Of a DNA stretch of 64,000 bases, positions 19,979 to 28,279 are shown in pieces. Positions within the stretch are counted from its first letter, which is position 1. Each line of letters begins with the position of its first letter. Position numbers and translations under genes: made by a program. The DNA comes from Thermobifida halotolerans (lineage in GTDB: Bacteria > Actinomycetota > Actinomycetes > Streptosporangiales > Streptosporangiaceae): contig NZ_CP063196.1 of NCBI RefSeq assembly GCF_003574835.2, forward strand, positions 4,464,001 through 4,528,000. The letters are read 5' to 3'. Below the pieces are notes generated by a model. The model made no database searches, was not told the DNA's origin, and saw only the letters and a program-made list of their open reading frames with translations.

Positions 19979-20026
19979 CTGATAAGGATGAGGCCCCAGG
20001 TTCAAGTCCTGGTACGCCCACTTGTT
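19979..20026 (+). repeat. Right attachment repeat (att) of the island
   Basis: 48 bp identical to the 3' part of tRNA-Ile (7134–7181). No 5' half of a tRNA precedes it, so this is a partial tRNA left by integration. Confidence 0.9.
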
Positions 20027-20037
20027 CTCCCAGTCCA

Positions 20038-20080
20038 GAGCCCGGTTCTCCACAGCGGGAACCGGGCTCTTGATTGTTTG
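20038..20080 (+). terminator. Original chromosomal tRNA-Ile terminator, now beyond the right att
   Basis: GAGCCCGGTTC pairs perfectly with GAACCGGGCTC (11 bp), followed by the T-rich TTGATTGTTTG. It is homologous to the hairpin at 7192–7230. Confidence 0.7.
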
Positions 20081-20082
20081 GG

Positions 20083-20165
20083 GCACCATCCGTCCGCGAG
20101 GCGGACGGATGGTGCGCATGACCGCGGCGCCCGGGCGCGGGCACTCGTGCCCACGCCCGGGCGCC
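20083..20165. repeat. Two consecutive strong hairpins
   Basis: The first is a perfect 15-bp stem GCACCATCCGTCCGC with loop GAG (20083–20115). The second is a 19-bp stem with one mismatch and a 2-base centre (20126–20165). There is no T-tract. They could be a REP-like element or a bidirectional terminator. Confidence 0.6.
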
Positions 20166-20626
20166 GTCGGAGAAGACGGATGCGGTATCCCTTCTCCGAG
20201 GTCGGAATCCCCCTCGGTCGACGGCGGGAGCGGCCGCTGATTCGGCGCGACGGCGGTTGCGCTGGAGCGGCTCCGTCTGGGACGCCGACACCGGACCTCG
20301 GCGTTTCCCGCCGGTCCGCGTGGCCTCGCCTCCGGACCGGAACCCGCGGACAACCTGGATCGGTTCGGCGAGGTCCTCGGCCGGAACCCGGTACTCCAGG
20401 ATGTCCCTGTACCGGACCGGCCCGGGGACCTGGGCGGTGAACGGACGGAGCGGTCCCACATGCTTCGATCACCGGCCGGGTAGACCCAGGCGGAGAAGCT
20501 TTCACCGGAGGAGGAGTGGCTTGTGCTGTCCGACCGCGGTCCAACCCGCACTCCCCCATCCGTTCCGGACTCCGGCGGGAACCCTCCGCACCTCGCCGGT
20601 GGACCGGGCGACCTCGGGGACCGGCT
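20166..20626. other. Gene-poor stretch upstream of the hydrolase
   Basis: I find no supported gene. On the minus strand near 20330–20440 a protein-like stretch reads YRDILEYRVPAEDLAEPIQV, but its frame runs through the att repeat and has no credible start or stop. It may be a gene remnant. A GGAGGAGG lies at 20508–20515, with a GTG immediately adjoining it that is too close to be used. Confidence 0.3.
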
Positions 20627-21526
20627 GTGAGGCGGCTTGTCCCTCCCGAGGCCTCGGAGGAGTACCTCGACCTGGACGGTGGACGGGTCCGTGTGCTGAC
20701 AGGTGGAGAGACCGACCGCCGACCGGTGCTTCTGCTGCACGGAGGCAGCATCGACAACGCGGCGGTCTCCTGGTACCGGCTCTTCGCCCCGCTCAGCGGG
20801 GACTGTCGGGTGGCCGCCCCGGACCTGCCGGGATTCGGCGCCACCTCGGGGATCGAGCCGGTGGGCGGCCCCGCCGACCAAGCCGACTTCGTCGCCCGGG
20901 TCATGGACCGACTGCGCTTGGCCGAAGCGGTGGTGATCGGGGTGTCGATGGGGGGAGACGTGGCGCTCAACCTGGCGCTGCGCCATCCCCGACGAGTTCG
21001 CGCCCTGGTGCTTGTCGCCCCCGGCGGACTCATCCCCGCGATCGCCAACCCGGTGGCGCACACCGCCAGTTGGTTGAGCATGCAACTTCCCGACAGGCTG
21101 CTGCTGGGCGCCGTGAACCTGGCCAACCGGTTCGTCCGGATCGCGCTGCGCGCCGTCGTGCACGACCCCGCGACACTTCCGGAGGAAGTGGTCGCCGAGG
21201 TCGGACGTGAGGCGCTGCGTCCGAACGCGGGCATCGGCTACCTGCGGTACAACCAGGCGTGCATCGGCCGGAGGGAGATGCGCAACAACCTGCTGCCAGT
21301 GGTCGACCGGATCACTGTTCCTGCCCTCTTCTTCCACGGGGAATCCGATCCACTGGTACCGCCGGAAGGCTCCCGCCGCGCCGCCGCACTGATGCCCGAC
21401 GCCCGTCTGGTCCTGGTGCCGGAGTGCGGGCACTGGGCGCAGTTGGAGGCTCCTGGGCGTTTCGAGGCCGAGGTCACCGAGTTCCTCACCGCTTTGGACC
21501 GTGGAGGGCCGCGGATGGCGGAATGA
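20627..21526 (+). CDS. Alpha/beta-hydrolase fold protein
   Basis: Serine hydrolase of the alpha/beta fold; substrate unknown. It has the oxyanion motif LLLHGGSIDN, the nucleophile elbow GVSMGGD (catalytic Ser), an acid in FFHGESDPLVPP and the catalytic His in PECGHWAQLE, the complete triad order. It is 299 residues from GTG 20627. An in-frame extension to GTG 20516 adds 37 Arg/Pro-rich residues not typical of the family, so I prefer the shorter form, although its ribosome site is weak. It stands alone, with a ~190-base gap to the next gene. Confidence 0.8.
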   Translation: MRRLVPPEASEEYLDLDGGRVRVLTGGETDRRPVLLLHGGSIDNAAVSWYRLFAPLSGDCRVAAPDLPGFGATSGIEPVGGPADQADFVARVMDRLRLAEAVVIGVSMGGDVALNLALRHPRRVRALVLVAPGGLIPAIANPVAHTASWLSMQLPDRLLLGAVNLANRFVRIALRAVVHDPATLPEEVVAEVGREALRPNAGIGYLRYNQACIGRREMRNNLLPVVDRITVPALFFHGESDPLVPPEGSRRAAALMPDARLVLVPECGHWAQLEAPGRFEAEVTEFLTALDRGGPRMAE

Positions 21527-21715
21527 CCGTCACGTCCCGGTGCTGTGGTGCTCAGATCCTCCCGGTGGCGGCGGGATTCTTCGCCGACCGCCGGATCGCC
21601 CCGAACGCGGTACGGCGGGGCCCAGCCGACGCCTGCTGCCAGCGGTTGCGGAGCCGCAACCGAGGAGTTCCGTGGAAGGACGGTACTTCGTGCGGCGAAC
21701 CGGGGTAGCGGAGTG

Positions 21716-22996
21716 ATGACGGACGGAGGAACCGTGGGGGAGAGTATGCGCGATCGGAGCGGCTCGATGCTGGGCGGCCTGCTGAGAGCCAGCCACCTGG
21801 TCTCGTTGGAGGAAATTCCGGCTCTGGCTGCCGAGCATGCCGCCACGGGGGGGTTCTCCCAGACGATGATCTACCTGTCCGACCTGCGGCAGCAGTCCCT
21901 GCTGCCGCTACCGGGCCAGTACGACGAGTTCGGCGAGCCGCTCAAGCCGATCCGCATCGACACCACCCTGGCGGGACTGGCCTTCCGGAGCGAGGAGACC
22001 ATCGCCACCAGTGCGGTCTCCCCCTCGGAGTCGGACACCGCGCCGGCGACACCCCACACCGACGGGGAACTCCAGCGGCTGTGGGTGCCGCTGCTCGACG
22101 GCACGGAGCGTATCGGCCTCCTCGGAGTCACCGCGCCCGGTGTGGACGAGGACGTCCGGCAGCGGGCGAAATGGCTTGCCTCCCTGGTCGCACTGATCGT
22201 GGTGAGCAAACGCGCCACCAGTGACGCCTACGCGCGCCTGGTGCGCGCCGACAGGATGTCGGTCTCCGCCGAGGTCCTGTGGAATCTGATGCCCACCTCC
22301 ACCTTCGCCAACAGGAAAGTCGTGGTCAGCGCCGCGCTGGAACCCGCCTACGACGTCGGCGGCGACGCCTACGACTACTCTCTCGACGGCGACATACTGT
22401 ACCTGGCGGCTTTCGACGCCATGGGCCACGATCTGTCCTCGGGGCTGACCGCGAGCATCGCCATGGGCACCTGGCGCAACCACCGCCGCCAGGGCAGGGA
22501 TCTGCTCACGACCAGTGAGGCGATCGACGAGAGGGTCGGGGAGCAGTTCGGCTCCTCGCGGTTCGTCACCGGGATCCTCGCCGAACTGGACCTCCGAACG
22601 GGGTGGCTGACCTGGGTCAACTGCGGCCACCACCCGCCGCTGGTGCTGCGCCGCGGCCGTCCGGTCGCCGTTCCGGAGAGTTCGCCGGTGCCCCCGATGG
22701 GCCTCAGAACGGGTATCGCGGCCGAACCCGTCCGCTACCAGCTCGAACCCGGGGACCGGCTGGTGTTCTACACCGACGGTGTCACGGAGGCGCGAAGCCC
22801 CGGGGGAGAACTGTTCGGCCTGGAACGCTTCACCGATTTCCTCGTCCGCCACGAAGCCGACGGCCTGTCGACACCCGAGACCCTGCGCCGACTGATGATG
22901 AGCATCCTGGACCACCAGGACAGACGTCTCCAGGACGACGCCACGGTGCTTCTCGCCGAGTGGCGTACCCAGCGGCACCGGCAGTTCCTGATCTGA
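21716..22996 (+). CDS. SpoIIE-family PP2C serine phosphatase with GAF-like sensor
   Basis: Predicted regulator of a partner-switching (anti-sigma/antagonist) cascade. The N-terminal ~190 residues resemble a GAF-type sensor (RLWVPLLDGTERIGLLGVTAP). The C-terminal ~220 residues are a SpoIIE phosphatase with metal-binding acidic motifs (VGGDAYDY, AFDAMGHDL, FYTDGVTEA, DDATVLLAEW). It is 426 residues from ATG 21716; ATG 21746 with GGGGAGAG upstream is an alternative. The gene faces the MEDS/kinase gene 23012–23971, and the two stops are only 15 bases apart. Confidence 0.87.
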   Translation: MTDGGTVGESMRDRSGSMLGGLLRASHLVSLEEIPALAAEHAATGGFSQTMIYLSDLRQQSLLPLPGQYDEFGEPLKPIRIDTTLAGLAFRSEETIATSAVSPSESDTAPATPHTDGELQRLWVPLLDGTERIGLLGVTAPGVDEDVRQRAKWLASLVALIVVSKRATSDAYARLVRADRMSVSAEVLWNLMPTSTFANRKVVVSAALEPAYDVGGDAYDYSLDGDILYLAAFDAMGHDLSSGLTASIAMGTWRNHRRQGRDLLTTSEAIDERVGEQFGSSRFVTGILAELDLRTGWLTWVNCGHHPPLVLRRGRPVAVPESSPVPPMGLRTGIAAEPVRYQLEPGDRLVFYTDGVTEARSPGGELFGLERFTDFLVRHEADGLSTPETLRRLMMSILDHQDRRLQDDATVLLAEWRTQRHRQFLI

Positions 22997-23011
22997 TCAC
23001 GGGAACGGCGC

Positions 23012-23971
23012 TCAGAGCCGGAAGTGCAGCCGGAACTCGGTGTGGCCCGGGCGGGTGTGGACGCGGACCAGGTCGCACAGGTGGTTGACGAACACCAGGC
23101 CCCGGCCGCGCGGCTGGGTGATGTCGGGGCGGAGGCGGCCGGTGAGCGGATTCGGGAGGTGGCCGGTGTCCTCGACCTGGCAGACGAAGACATCCGGCTC
23201 GGTCCACACGGCCACCCTGCCCCCGGTGGCGGTGTGTTCGACGGTGTTGGCGACCAGTTCGTTGACGGCGACGGCCAACTCCGCGATCCGGACCTCAGGC
23301 ACTCCGGCGGCCTCGGCCTGCTTGGTGACGAAGAGGCGCGCCTCGGAGAGCGCGGTCTGGCCCGCGTAGTCGAGGACGGCCGCGTCCGAGGGCGGGAACG
23401 GCAGCGGACGGTTGAACTCGGCAGCCAGTTCCAGCGGGTCGGTGTAGGCGTCACTGGGATGGCGTGCCCCCCGCTGCTCCACGAGGGGATGGGTGCGGTG
23501 GGCGTCGGAGAGCGTGACGGTGCCGAGGCGGCGTGCGTCGTAGGGGCACAGGATCGTCGCGTCGCGTCCCGCGAAGGCGGCGTTGATGAGCGCCTCGTGG
23601 GTGACACAGGCGGGGTATTCGACGCCGGTGCGGCCCGGCCAGACGGGCTCGCCGATGATGGACACCCGCCGTCCGGGGTGGGCGTCGGCGAAGTCGAGGA
23701 GGACGCCGGGCAGGATACGGCCGGGGTTGCGGCCGGCCGTGGCCATGTCGGCGAAGTCGACCTGCCGCGCGTCGGCGCCCAGTGCGGCGCGGAGGAGGTC
23801 CAGGTTGTCCGAGGGAACGGCTACCAGGACAGGACCGCCGCTGGACAGGGCGGTCCGTACGAACGGCACGGTGCCGGCCAGGTAGTCCGCCTCGCTGCGG
23901 TACAGCAGCCCGATGTGCTCGAAGGGACTGGCTTCCCCGAGATGGTCCGTGGCGGTCGCGGTGGTGCTCAT
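23012..23971 (-). CDS. MEDS sensor–anti-sigma kinase (HATPase) fusion
   Basis: The N-terminal ~170 residues match the MEDS (methanogen/methylotroph DcmR sensory) domain (HIGLLYRSEADYLAGTVPFV, PCVTHEA-like region). The C-terminal ~110 residues are a serine-kinase-type HATPase_c with N-box ELAVAVNELVANTVEHT and G-motifs VEDTGH and RGRGLVFVNHLCD. Such proteins bind anti-sigma antagonists. It is 319 residues. Its ATG overlaps the stop of a short upstream open frame (ATGA), see 23972–24664. It is convergent with a SpoIIE phosphatase, forming a likely signalling pair. Confidence 0.85.
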   Translation of the reverse strand: MSTTATATDHLGEASPFEHIGLLYRSEADYLAGTVPFVRTALSSGGPVLVAVPSDNLDLLRAALGADARQVDFADMATAGRNPGRILPGVLLDFADAHPGRRVSIIGEPVWPGRTGVEYPACVTHEALINAAFAGRDATILCPYDARRLGTVTLSDAHRTHPLVEQRGARHPSDAYTDPLELAAEFNRPLPFPPSDAAVLDYAGQTALSEARLFVTKQAEAAGVPEVRIAELAVAVNELVANTVEHTATGGRVAVWTEPDVFVCQVEDTGHLPNPLTGRLRPDITQPRGRGLVFVNHLCDLVRVHTRPGHTEFRLHFRL

Positions 23972-24664
23972 GCGATGTGTTCCCTGACAGACAAGAGGCC
24001 CTCAGCATCCGTTTCGATGGTCACTCCCGACACGTCGGACCCACCGGCGGGGCGGAGCGGTTCCACCATGAGCGGGGAGGCACCGACAATGCACAGTCCT
24101 GCGGGACCGTCAGCGTGGCGCGGGTCAGGGCATACGCGGCGGCGGAGATCGGCTCGCCCACGTCCACGACCGGTGTGACCGGACGGAAGCGGAGCGACTG
24201 TCGGTGGGTTCTTCCGGTGTCTGGTCGGACTGCTCCCGGCGGACGGGCCAGAGGCGCCGATCAGTCGTGGTCCGATCGGATCGTGGGTCCGTAGGACGTG
24301 TGGTCGGGGTTCCCGGTGATGGTCATCGGTCACCCGCGGACTCTCTCCGGCGGTGGCTCGCGGGGTGGCGCGTATGTCGGTCGCCGTCGTAGCCCCGGTC
24401 GCCGAGAGCACGGTAACACTCCGGGACGACAGGTCACGGGTGTCGGGGTTTTCCGGGGAGGTGCCTCCTCCGGTCCTACGGGGGCCGCCGGAGACGCGCG
24501 GCGGCGGTTCCCGTGAGACCGGGGATGCCGAAATGTCGACAAGGCGGCGGGGAGACTTCTCGACTTTTCGACGCGGGGGAAGGGGTGGCTCCGTCACCGT
24601 TCCGAGGGGGCGCATGGTCGGGACCGATCGATGCGCCGACGGCCCCGACCACTGCCGTGGAGGG
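23972..24664. other. Gene-poor region, possible decayed gene upstream of the MEDS kinase
   Basis: No intact gene. On the minus strand, 24180–23968 reads PVVDVGEPISAAAYALTRA in one frame and then ASPLMVEPLRPAGGSDV up to a stop overlapping the MEDS start (ATGA) in another. This looks like a coding sequence broken by a frameshift, but I cannot name the family. The rest (24200–24600) is GC-rich with no protein-like frame. Confidence 0.35.
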
Positions 24665-24880
24665 CTACAGACGGGCCTTGAGCAACTGCTTGGCGCGCTG
24701 CGCCCGCTCCCGGTCCACCTGCTGGACCTCCCTGAAGAACTGGACCAGTTCGTCGTCTCCCGCCTCCTGGGCGTCGGCGATGTAGCGGTCGACCGTGTCG
24801 CCCTCCTGAAGCATGTGGTAGAGCACGCTCACCACGTCGTAGTGCTCGTCGCGGGTCCTGGTGGCGGTCTCCTGGGCCAT
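24665..24880 (-). CDS. Small conserved actinobacterial protein, unknown function
   Basis: A 71-residue, all-helical, strongly charged product (ALYHMLQEGDTVDRYIADAQ-like core, then FFREVQQVDRERAQRAKQLL). The ATG has an excellent ribosome site (GGGAGGCG seven bases upstream on the minus strand). The sequence resembles small ferritin-like or helical-hairpin proteins widespread in actinobacteria. No function can be assigned. Confidence 0.75.
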   Translation of the reverse strand: MAQETATRTRDEHYDVVSVLYHMLQEGDTVDRYIADAQEAGDDELVQFFREVQQVDRERAQRAKQLLKARL

Positions 24881-24904
24881 CTCGCCTCCCTCGTGTCGTC
24901 ATTG

Positions 24905-24932
24905 TGCGGTGACCTTGCCGCAGGTCACCGCA
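24905..24932. promoter_or_regulatory. Inverted repeat with TGCGGTGACC half-sites
   Basis: TGCGGTGACC and GGTCACCGCA are perfectly inverted around an 8-base spacer in the divergent region between 24880 and 25056. The same half-site forms the 28-bp palindrome at 29355–29382. It may be an operator. Confidence 0.45.
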
Positions 24933-25040
24933 TTCCTGACACGTGGATGCGCTACCCGTGGCCCCCGTCCGGAAACACGCGGTCGATCCGGTGGCCGTCT
25001 CCGGGGCGGTCCGGTCCCCGTTCCGCAGGTATGGAGAAAT

Positions 25041-25053
25041 GTTAGTGACTAAC
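25041..25053. promoter_or_regulatory. Putative TetR operator
   Basis: The perfect palindrome GTTAGT-G-ACTAAC lies two bases before the TetR gene's ATG. TTAGT…ACTAA palindromes are a common operator type for TetR-family repressors of exporter genes, so autoregulation is likely. Confidence 0.65.
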
Positions 25054-25055
25054 GT

Positions 25056-25664
25056 ATGGTGGTGTCCGTGAACCGGCGAACCGAGAAGAAGGCACGCACT
25101 CGGCGCTCCCTGCAGGAGGCGGCGTTCAGGCTGTTCCTGGAGCAGGGGTACGAGGGCACCACGGTCGCCCGGATAGCCGAGGAGGCAGGAGTGTCGCACA
25201 TGACCTTCTTCCGGCACTTCCCCACCAAGGAGGACGTCGTTCTCCAGGACGAGTACGACCCCATGCTCGAAGAGCTGGTCCGCGCTCAACCCGCCGACGC
25301 TCCTCCGCTGGACCGGGTGCGTGCGGCGGTCCGGATCGGGTTCGGTGAGGTCTACGCCCGCGACCGCGAGTCCCTGCTGCGGCGCTGTCGGCTGATACTG
25401 GGCGTTCCCGTGCTGCGTGCACGCATCGCCGACAGCATGGCCTCCTCCCGTACGGCGTTCGAGCGTGGACTCAGCGCGCCGGAGGAGTACGACGATCCTC
25501 CCCTGTGGGCGCGTGCCGTTGCCGCGGCCTGCACGGCCGCCTTGGCGGTCGCGGTGGTCAGGTGGGCCGAGGACGACGGAGACACCGAGTTGCCGGATCT
25601 CGTCGACGAGGTGTTCGACGCGCTGAGTGCCTCTCCCGCGCCGGTGCAGGGGAAGCGGCCGTGA
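25056..25664 (+). CDS. TetR-family transcriptional regulator
   Basis: Predicted repressor of the downstream ABC exporter. The N-terminal TetR helix-turn-helix lies around residues 15–60 (LFLEQGYEGTTVARIAEEAG, VSHMTFFRHFPTKEDVV), and the C-terminal ligand domain is divergent. It is 202 residues from ATG 25056; in-frame GTG codons at 25062 and 25068 are alternatives, the latter with GGTGG upstream. Because the operator adjoins the ATG, a leaderless message is plausible. The stop overlaps the ABC ATPase start (GTGA). Confidence 0.9.
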   Translation: MVVSVNRRTEKKARTRRSLQEAAFRLFLEQGYEGTTVARIAEEAGVSHMTFFRHFPTKEDVVLQDEYDPMLEELVRAQPADAPPLDRVRAAVRIGFGEVYARDRESLLRRCRLILGVPVLRARIADSMASSRTAFERGLSAPEEYDDPPLWARAVAAACTAALAVAVVRWAEDDGDTELPDLVDEVFDALSASPAPVQGKRP

Positions 25665-26527
25665 CCGAGACGGTCATCACGGTCGAGAACCTCACCGTCC
25701 GCTACAGGGGCGGGGCACGACCGGCGGTCGACGGCATGTCCTTCGAGGTCGCCCGGGGAGAGGTGTTCGGCTTCCTCGGACCCAGCGGCGCGGGCAAGTC
25801 CACCACCCAGCGGGTGCTCACCCGACTGCTGCGCCGCTACGAGGGCGAGGTACGGGTGCTGGGCCGTCCGCTGGGGCGGTGGGGCGCCGACTACTTCCAG
25901 CGGGTCGGCGTCGGTTTCGAACTGCCCGCCGGGTTCGGCAGGCTCACCGTTCGGGAGAACCTGGCGGCTTTTGCGTCGCTGTACCGGGGGCCGGTCGCCG
26001 ACCTCGACGAACTGCTGGCCCGGGTCGATCTCGCCGACGCCGCCGACCGTCGGGCCGGTGACCTGTCCAAGGGCATGCGCATGCGACTGAACCTGGCACG
26101 GGCCATGGTCAACCGACCGGAGCTGCTGTTCCTGGACGAGCCCACCTCGGGGCAGGACCCGGTACGCGCGGCCCGGCTGCGCGGTCTCGTCCGTGCGGCG
26201 GCCGAGGCCGGAAGCACCGTCTTCCTCACCACACACGACATGGCCACCGCCGACCTGCTGTGCGACCGGGTCGCCTTCGTCGTCGGCGGGCGGATCGCCG
26301 CCGTCGACACCCCGCGCGGTTTCAAACTCCGCCACGGCCGTCCCGGAGTGGTGGTCGAGTTCCGCGTCGACGGCGGACCTCCGCGGCGCCGGGAGTTCAC
26401 GATCGGCGCACTGGTCGACGACCCGGAGTTGCGCAGGCTGCTCGCGGAGGGCGCGGTGGAGACGCTGCACACCCGTGAGGCGTCGCTGGACGACGTCTTC
26501 GCGGCCGTTACCCGGGAGACGCTGTGA
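25661..26527 (+). CDS. ABC transporter ATP-binding protein (drug-export type)
   Basis: ATPase of a two-gene exporter. It is 288 residues with Walker A GPSGAGKST (40–48), signature DLSKGMRMRL (a variant of LSGGQ common in ABC-2 exporters), Walker B LLFLDEPTSGQDP and the switch His in FLTTHDMATA. The C-terminal ~70 residues resemble the accessory domain of drug-export ATPases. Both ends overlap neighbours as GTGA, so tetR–ATPase–permease is one translationally coupled operon. The set resembles the fluoroquinolone-export systems of actinobacteria (Rv2686c–2688c type); substrate unproven. Confidence 0.92.
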   Translation: MTETVITVENLTVRYRGGARPAVDGMSFEVARGEVFGFLGPSGAGKSTTQRVLTRLLRRYEGEVRVLGRPLGRWGADYFQRVGVGFELPAGFGRLTVRENLAAFASLYRGPVADLDELLARVDLADAADRRAGDLSKGMRMRLNLARAMVNRPELLFLDEPTSGQDPVRAARLRGLVRAAAEAGSTVFLTTHDMATADLLCDRVAFVVGGRIAAVDTPRGFKLRHGRPGVVVEFRVDGGPPRRREFTIGALVDDPELRRLLAEGAVETLHTREASLDDVFAAVTRETL

Positions 26528-28047
26528 ACCGGTTGCTCGCCGCCGGGGCCTTGGAGGCGCGTGTGGCGGCACGGTTCGGCATCGTGCCCACAGCGGTCGG
26601 GCTCGGCGTGCTGTGGACCCTGGTGTTGGCCGCCGTGCCGGTGGAGAAGGCCCGGGCGCTCGCCGGTGTCCTGCTCTTTGTCGACACCGCCGGGTTCGGG
26701 GCGTTGTTTGTTGTGGCGCTGCTGCTGTTCGAACGGGTCGAGGGAACACGTGACGCCTTGGCGGTCACTCCGTTGCGCACCGCTGAGGGGATGACCGCCC
26801 GGTTGCTGCTGTTGACCGCGCTGTCGGTGCTCATCGCCTTCCCCATGCTGGTCGCGGCGGCTCGTGACCGGCCCGCGGAACTCGCCGGGGTGCTGGCGCC
26901 CGCCCTGCTGGGGGTGGCTGTCACCGCGCTGCTGTTCCTCACCGCGTGCCTGGCGGTGGGGGCGCGGTTCCGGGGGTTGTCGGGTTTCCTGCTGGCCATG
27001 CCGCCGGTGGTCGCGCCGCTGATTCTCGTGCCGCTGGCGTATGCCGGGGGAGTCCTGCACCATCCGGTGGTGCACGCGGTGCCCACCACCGTCGGAGTCG
27101 ATCTGGTCCGTCTGGCCCTCGATCCTGGTTCGGTGGACCGGCATCCCGTCGTGCTCGCGCTCGCTGTCGGTTATGCGCTGGGCTGGGCGGCGGTGGGAGG
27201 GGTGACGGCGTGTCGCGCCGTTGCCATGGGACCGTCGCTCCCGGTGCCGCCCCCGTCTCCGAGGGGCGTCCGCGCGTCGGGCGGCGCGGTCTCCCCGCGT
27301 CGCACCTCCTTCCCGGTGGCGCGGTTCGCCCGCGTCGACCTGGTCGGTTCTCGGCGCGACCCGCTGCTGGTGCTGCTGCTGGCGGCGCCCGTGCTGCTCG
27401 CCGCCGCGATCCGAGTGTCTTTTCCCCAGGCTGTGGATATCGTCCGCGTCTCCTACGGAATCGATCTGGCCGCGCACACCCCCGCGGTGATGGCCACGCT
27501 CGTCCTGCTGCACGTGCCCATGATGTTCGGTGTCGTCGGCGGACTGCGCGCGGTGGAGGACGCCGACGAACGTGTGCTGTTGGTGTTGCGTGTCTCCCCA
27601 CTCTCACTGTGGGCCTACCTGGGGTACCGCATGGTGGTCGCCGCTGCCGCCTCCCTGCTGGGGCTGGTGGTGGCCCTGCCGCTGAGCGGTCTGTCGCCCT
27701 CGGGATGGTCACCGGGGCTGGTGGTCGCCGTGGTTCTGGCCGCACTTCAGGCACCGGTGCTGGTGGTGTCGCTGACCGCGCTGGCCGCGGACAAGGTCAC
27801 GGCCCTGGTCGTGGCCAAGGGAGCCGGAGCCGTGCTGGTTCTCGTCCCCGTCGTGCTGTGGGCGCTGCCGGACTGGTGGCGACTGCCGTTCCTGGTCCTG
27901 CCCCCGGCCTGGCCGGTGCTGGCGGTTCCCGAGTACGCCGCCGGGGCGCCGGGGCCGTGGGGATGCCTGCTCGGCGGGGTTCTGGTCACCGCCGTGGCCG
28001 TGGCCGTCCTCCTGGGGCGCACCCGGCGTGCGCTCGACGTGAGGTGA
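26524..28047 (+). CDS. ABC transporter permease (fused double-unit, export type)
   Basis: A 507-residue membrane protein with roughly 12 hydrophobic segments. Two halves are linked by a Pro/Arg/Ser-rich loop near residues 240–265 (PSPRGVRASGGAVSPRR), suggesting two fused ABC-2-like permease units, as in fluoroquinolone-export permeases of actinobacteria. The GTG start overlaps the ATPase stop. It is the last gene of the tetR operon. Confidence 0.85.
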   Translation: MNRLLAAGALEARVAARFGIVPTAVGLGVLWTLVLAAVPVEKARALAGVLLFVDTAGFGALFVVALLLFERVEGTRDALAVTPLRTAEGMTARLLLLTALSVLIAFPMLVAAARDRPAELAGVLAPALLGVAVTALLFLTACLAVGARFRGLSGFLLAMPPVVAPLILVPLAYAGGVLHHPVVHAVPTTVGVDLVRLALDPGSVDRHPVVLALAVGYALGWAAVGGVTACRAVAMGPSLPVPPPSPRGVRASGGAVSPRRTSFPVARFARVDLVGSRRDPLLVLLLAAPVLLAAAIRVSFPQAVDIVRVSYGIDLAAHTPAVMATLVLLHVPMMFGVVGGLRAVEDADERVLLVLRVSPLSLWAYLGYRMVVAAAASLLGLVVALPLSGLSPSGWSPGLVVAVVLAALQAPVLVVSLTALAADKVTALVVAKGAGAVLVLVPVVLWALPDWWRLPFLVLPPAWPVLAVPEYAAGAPGPWGCLLGGVLVTAVAVAVLLGRTRRALDVR

Positions 28048-28279
28048 CCCTCGGTACGTCGGCGACTCGGAGCACCGTTATCGCTCCGGTTCCCTGAGCG
28101 AGCGTCCGCCGGGATGACCCGTCGGGACGGTCCTCGGAGCGACCGCCCCTTACCGACGAGGACATCGCCCGCAAAAGCAGTGAGTGCCCGGGAGCCATAC
28201 GGTGGACTGACTCCGAGCACGGGTGCGCCCCGGGGACCGGTGGTGTCTGGCGAGGCCGGGGCGGCTAGCGTGGGGAACC

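Larger units (their letters stand above)
7134..20026. mobile_element. Integrative genomic island carrying type I-E CRISPR–Cas, inserted at tRNA-Ile
   Basis: A 48-bp direct repeat (7134–7181 and 19979–20026), consisting of the 3' part of tRNA-Ile from the anticodon loop onward, bounds 12.9 kb of DNA. A tyrosine integrase gene lies next to the right repeat. Each end carries a pair of TGACCGT motifs 11 bp apart. Cargo is a small membrane protein, a one-spacer CRISPR unit, the complete cas operon and the main array. The integrase carries an internal stop, so the island is probably no longer mobile by itself. No conjugation or replication genes are visible. Confidence 0.85.

Noticed and set aside
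19362..20459. 365-codon minus-strand frame across the right att and integrase start
   Set aside because: It reads through the tRNA repeat and hairpins; only a short piece looks protein-like, so it is noted as a possible remnant only.
20516..20626. Longer N-terminus for the alpha/beta hydrolase
   Set aside because: Arg/Pro-rich residues unlike the family, and the GTG adjoins the GGAGGAGG with no usable spacing.
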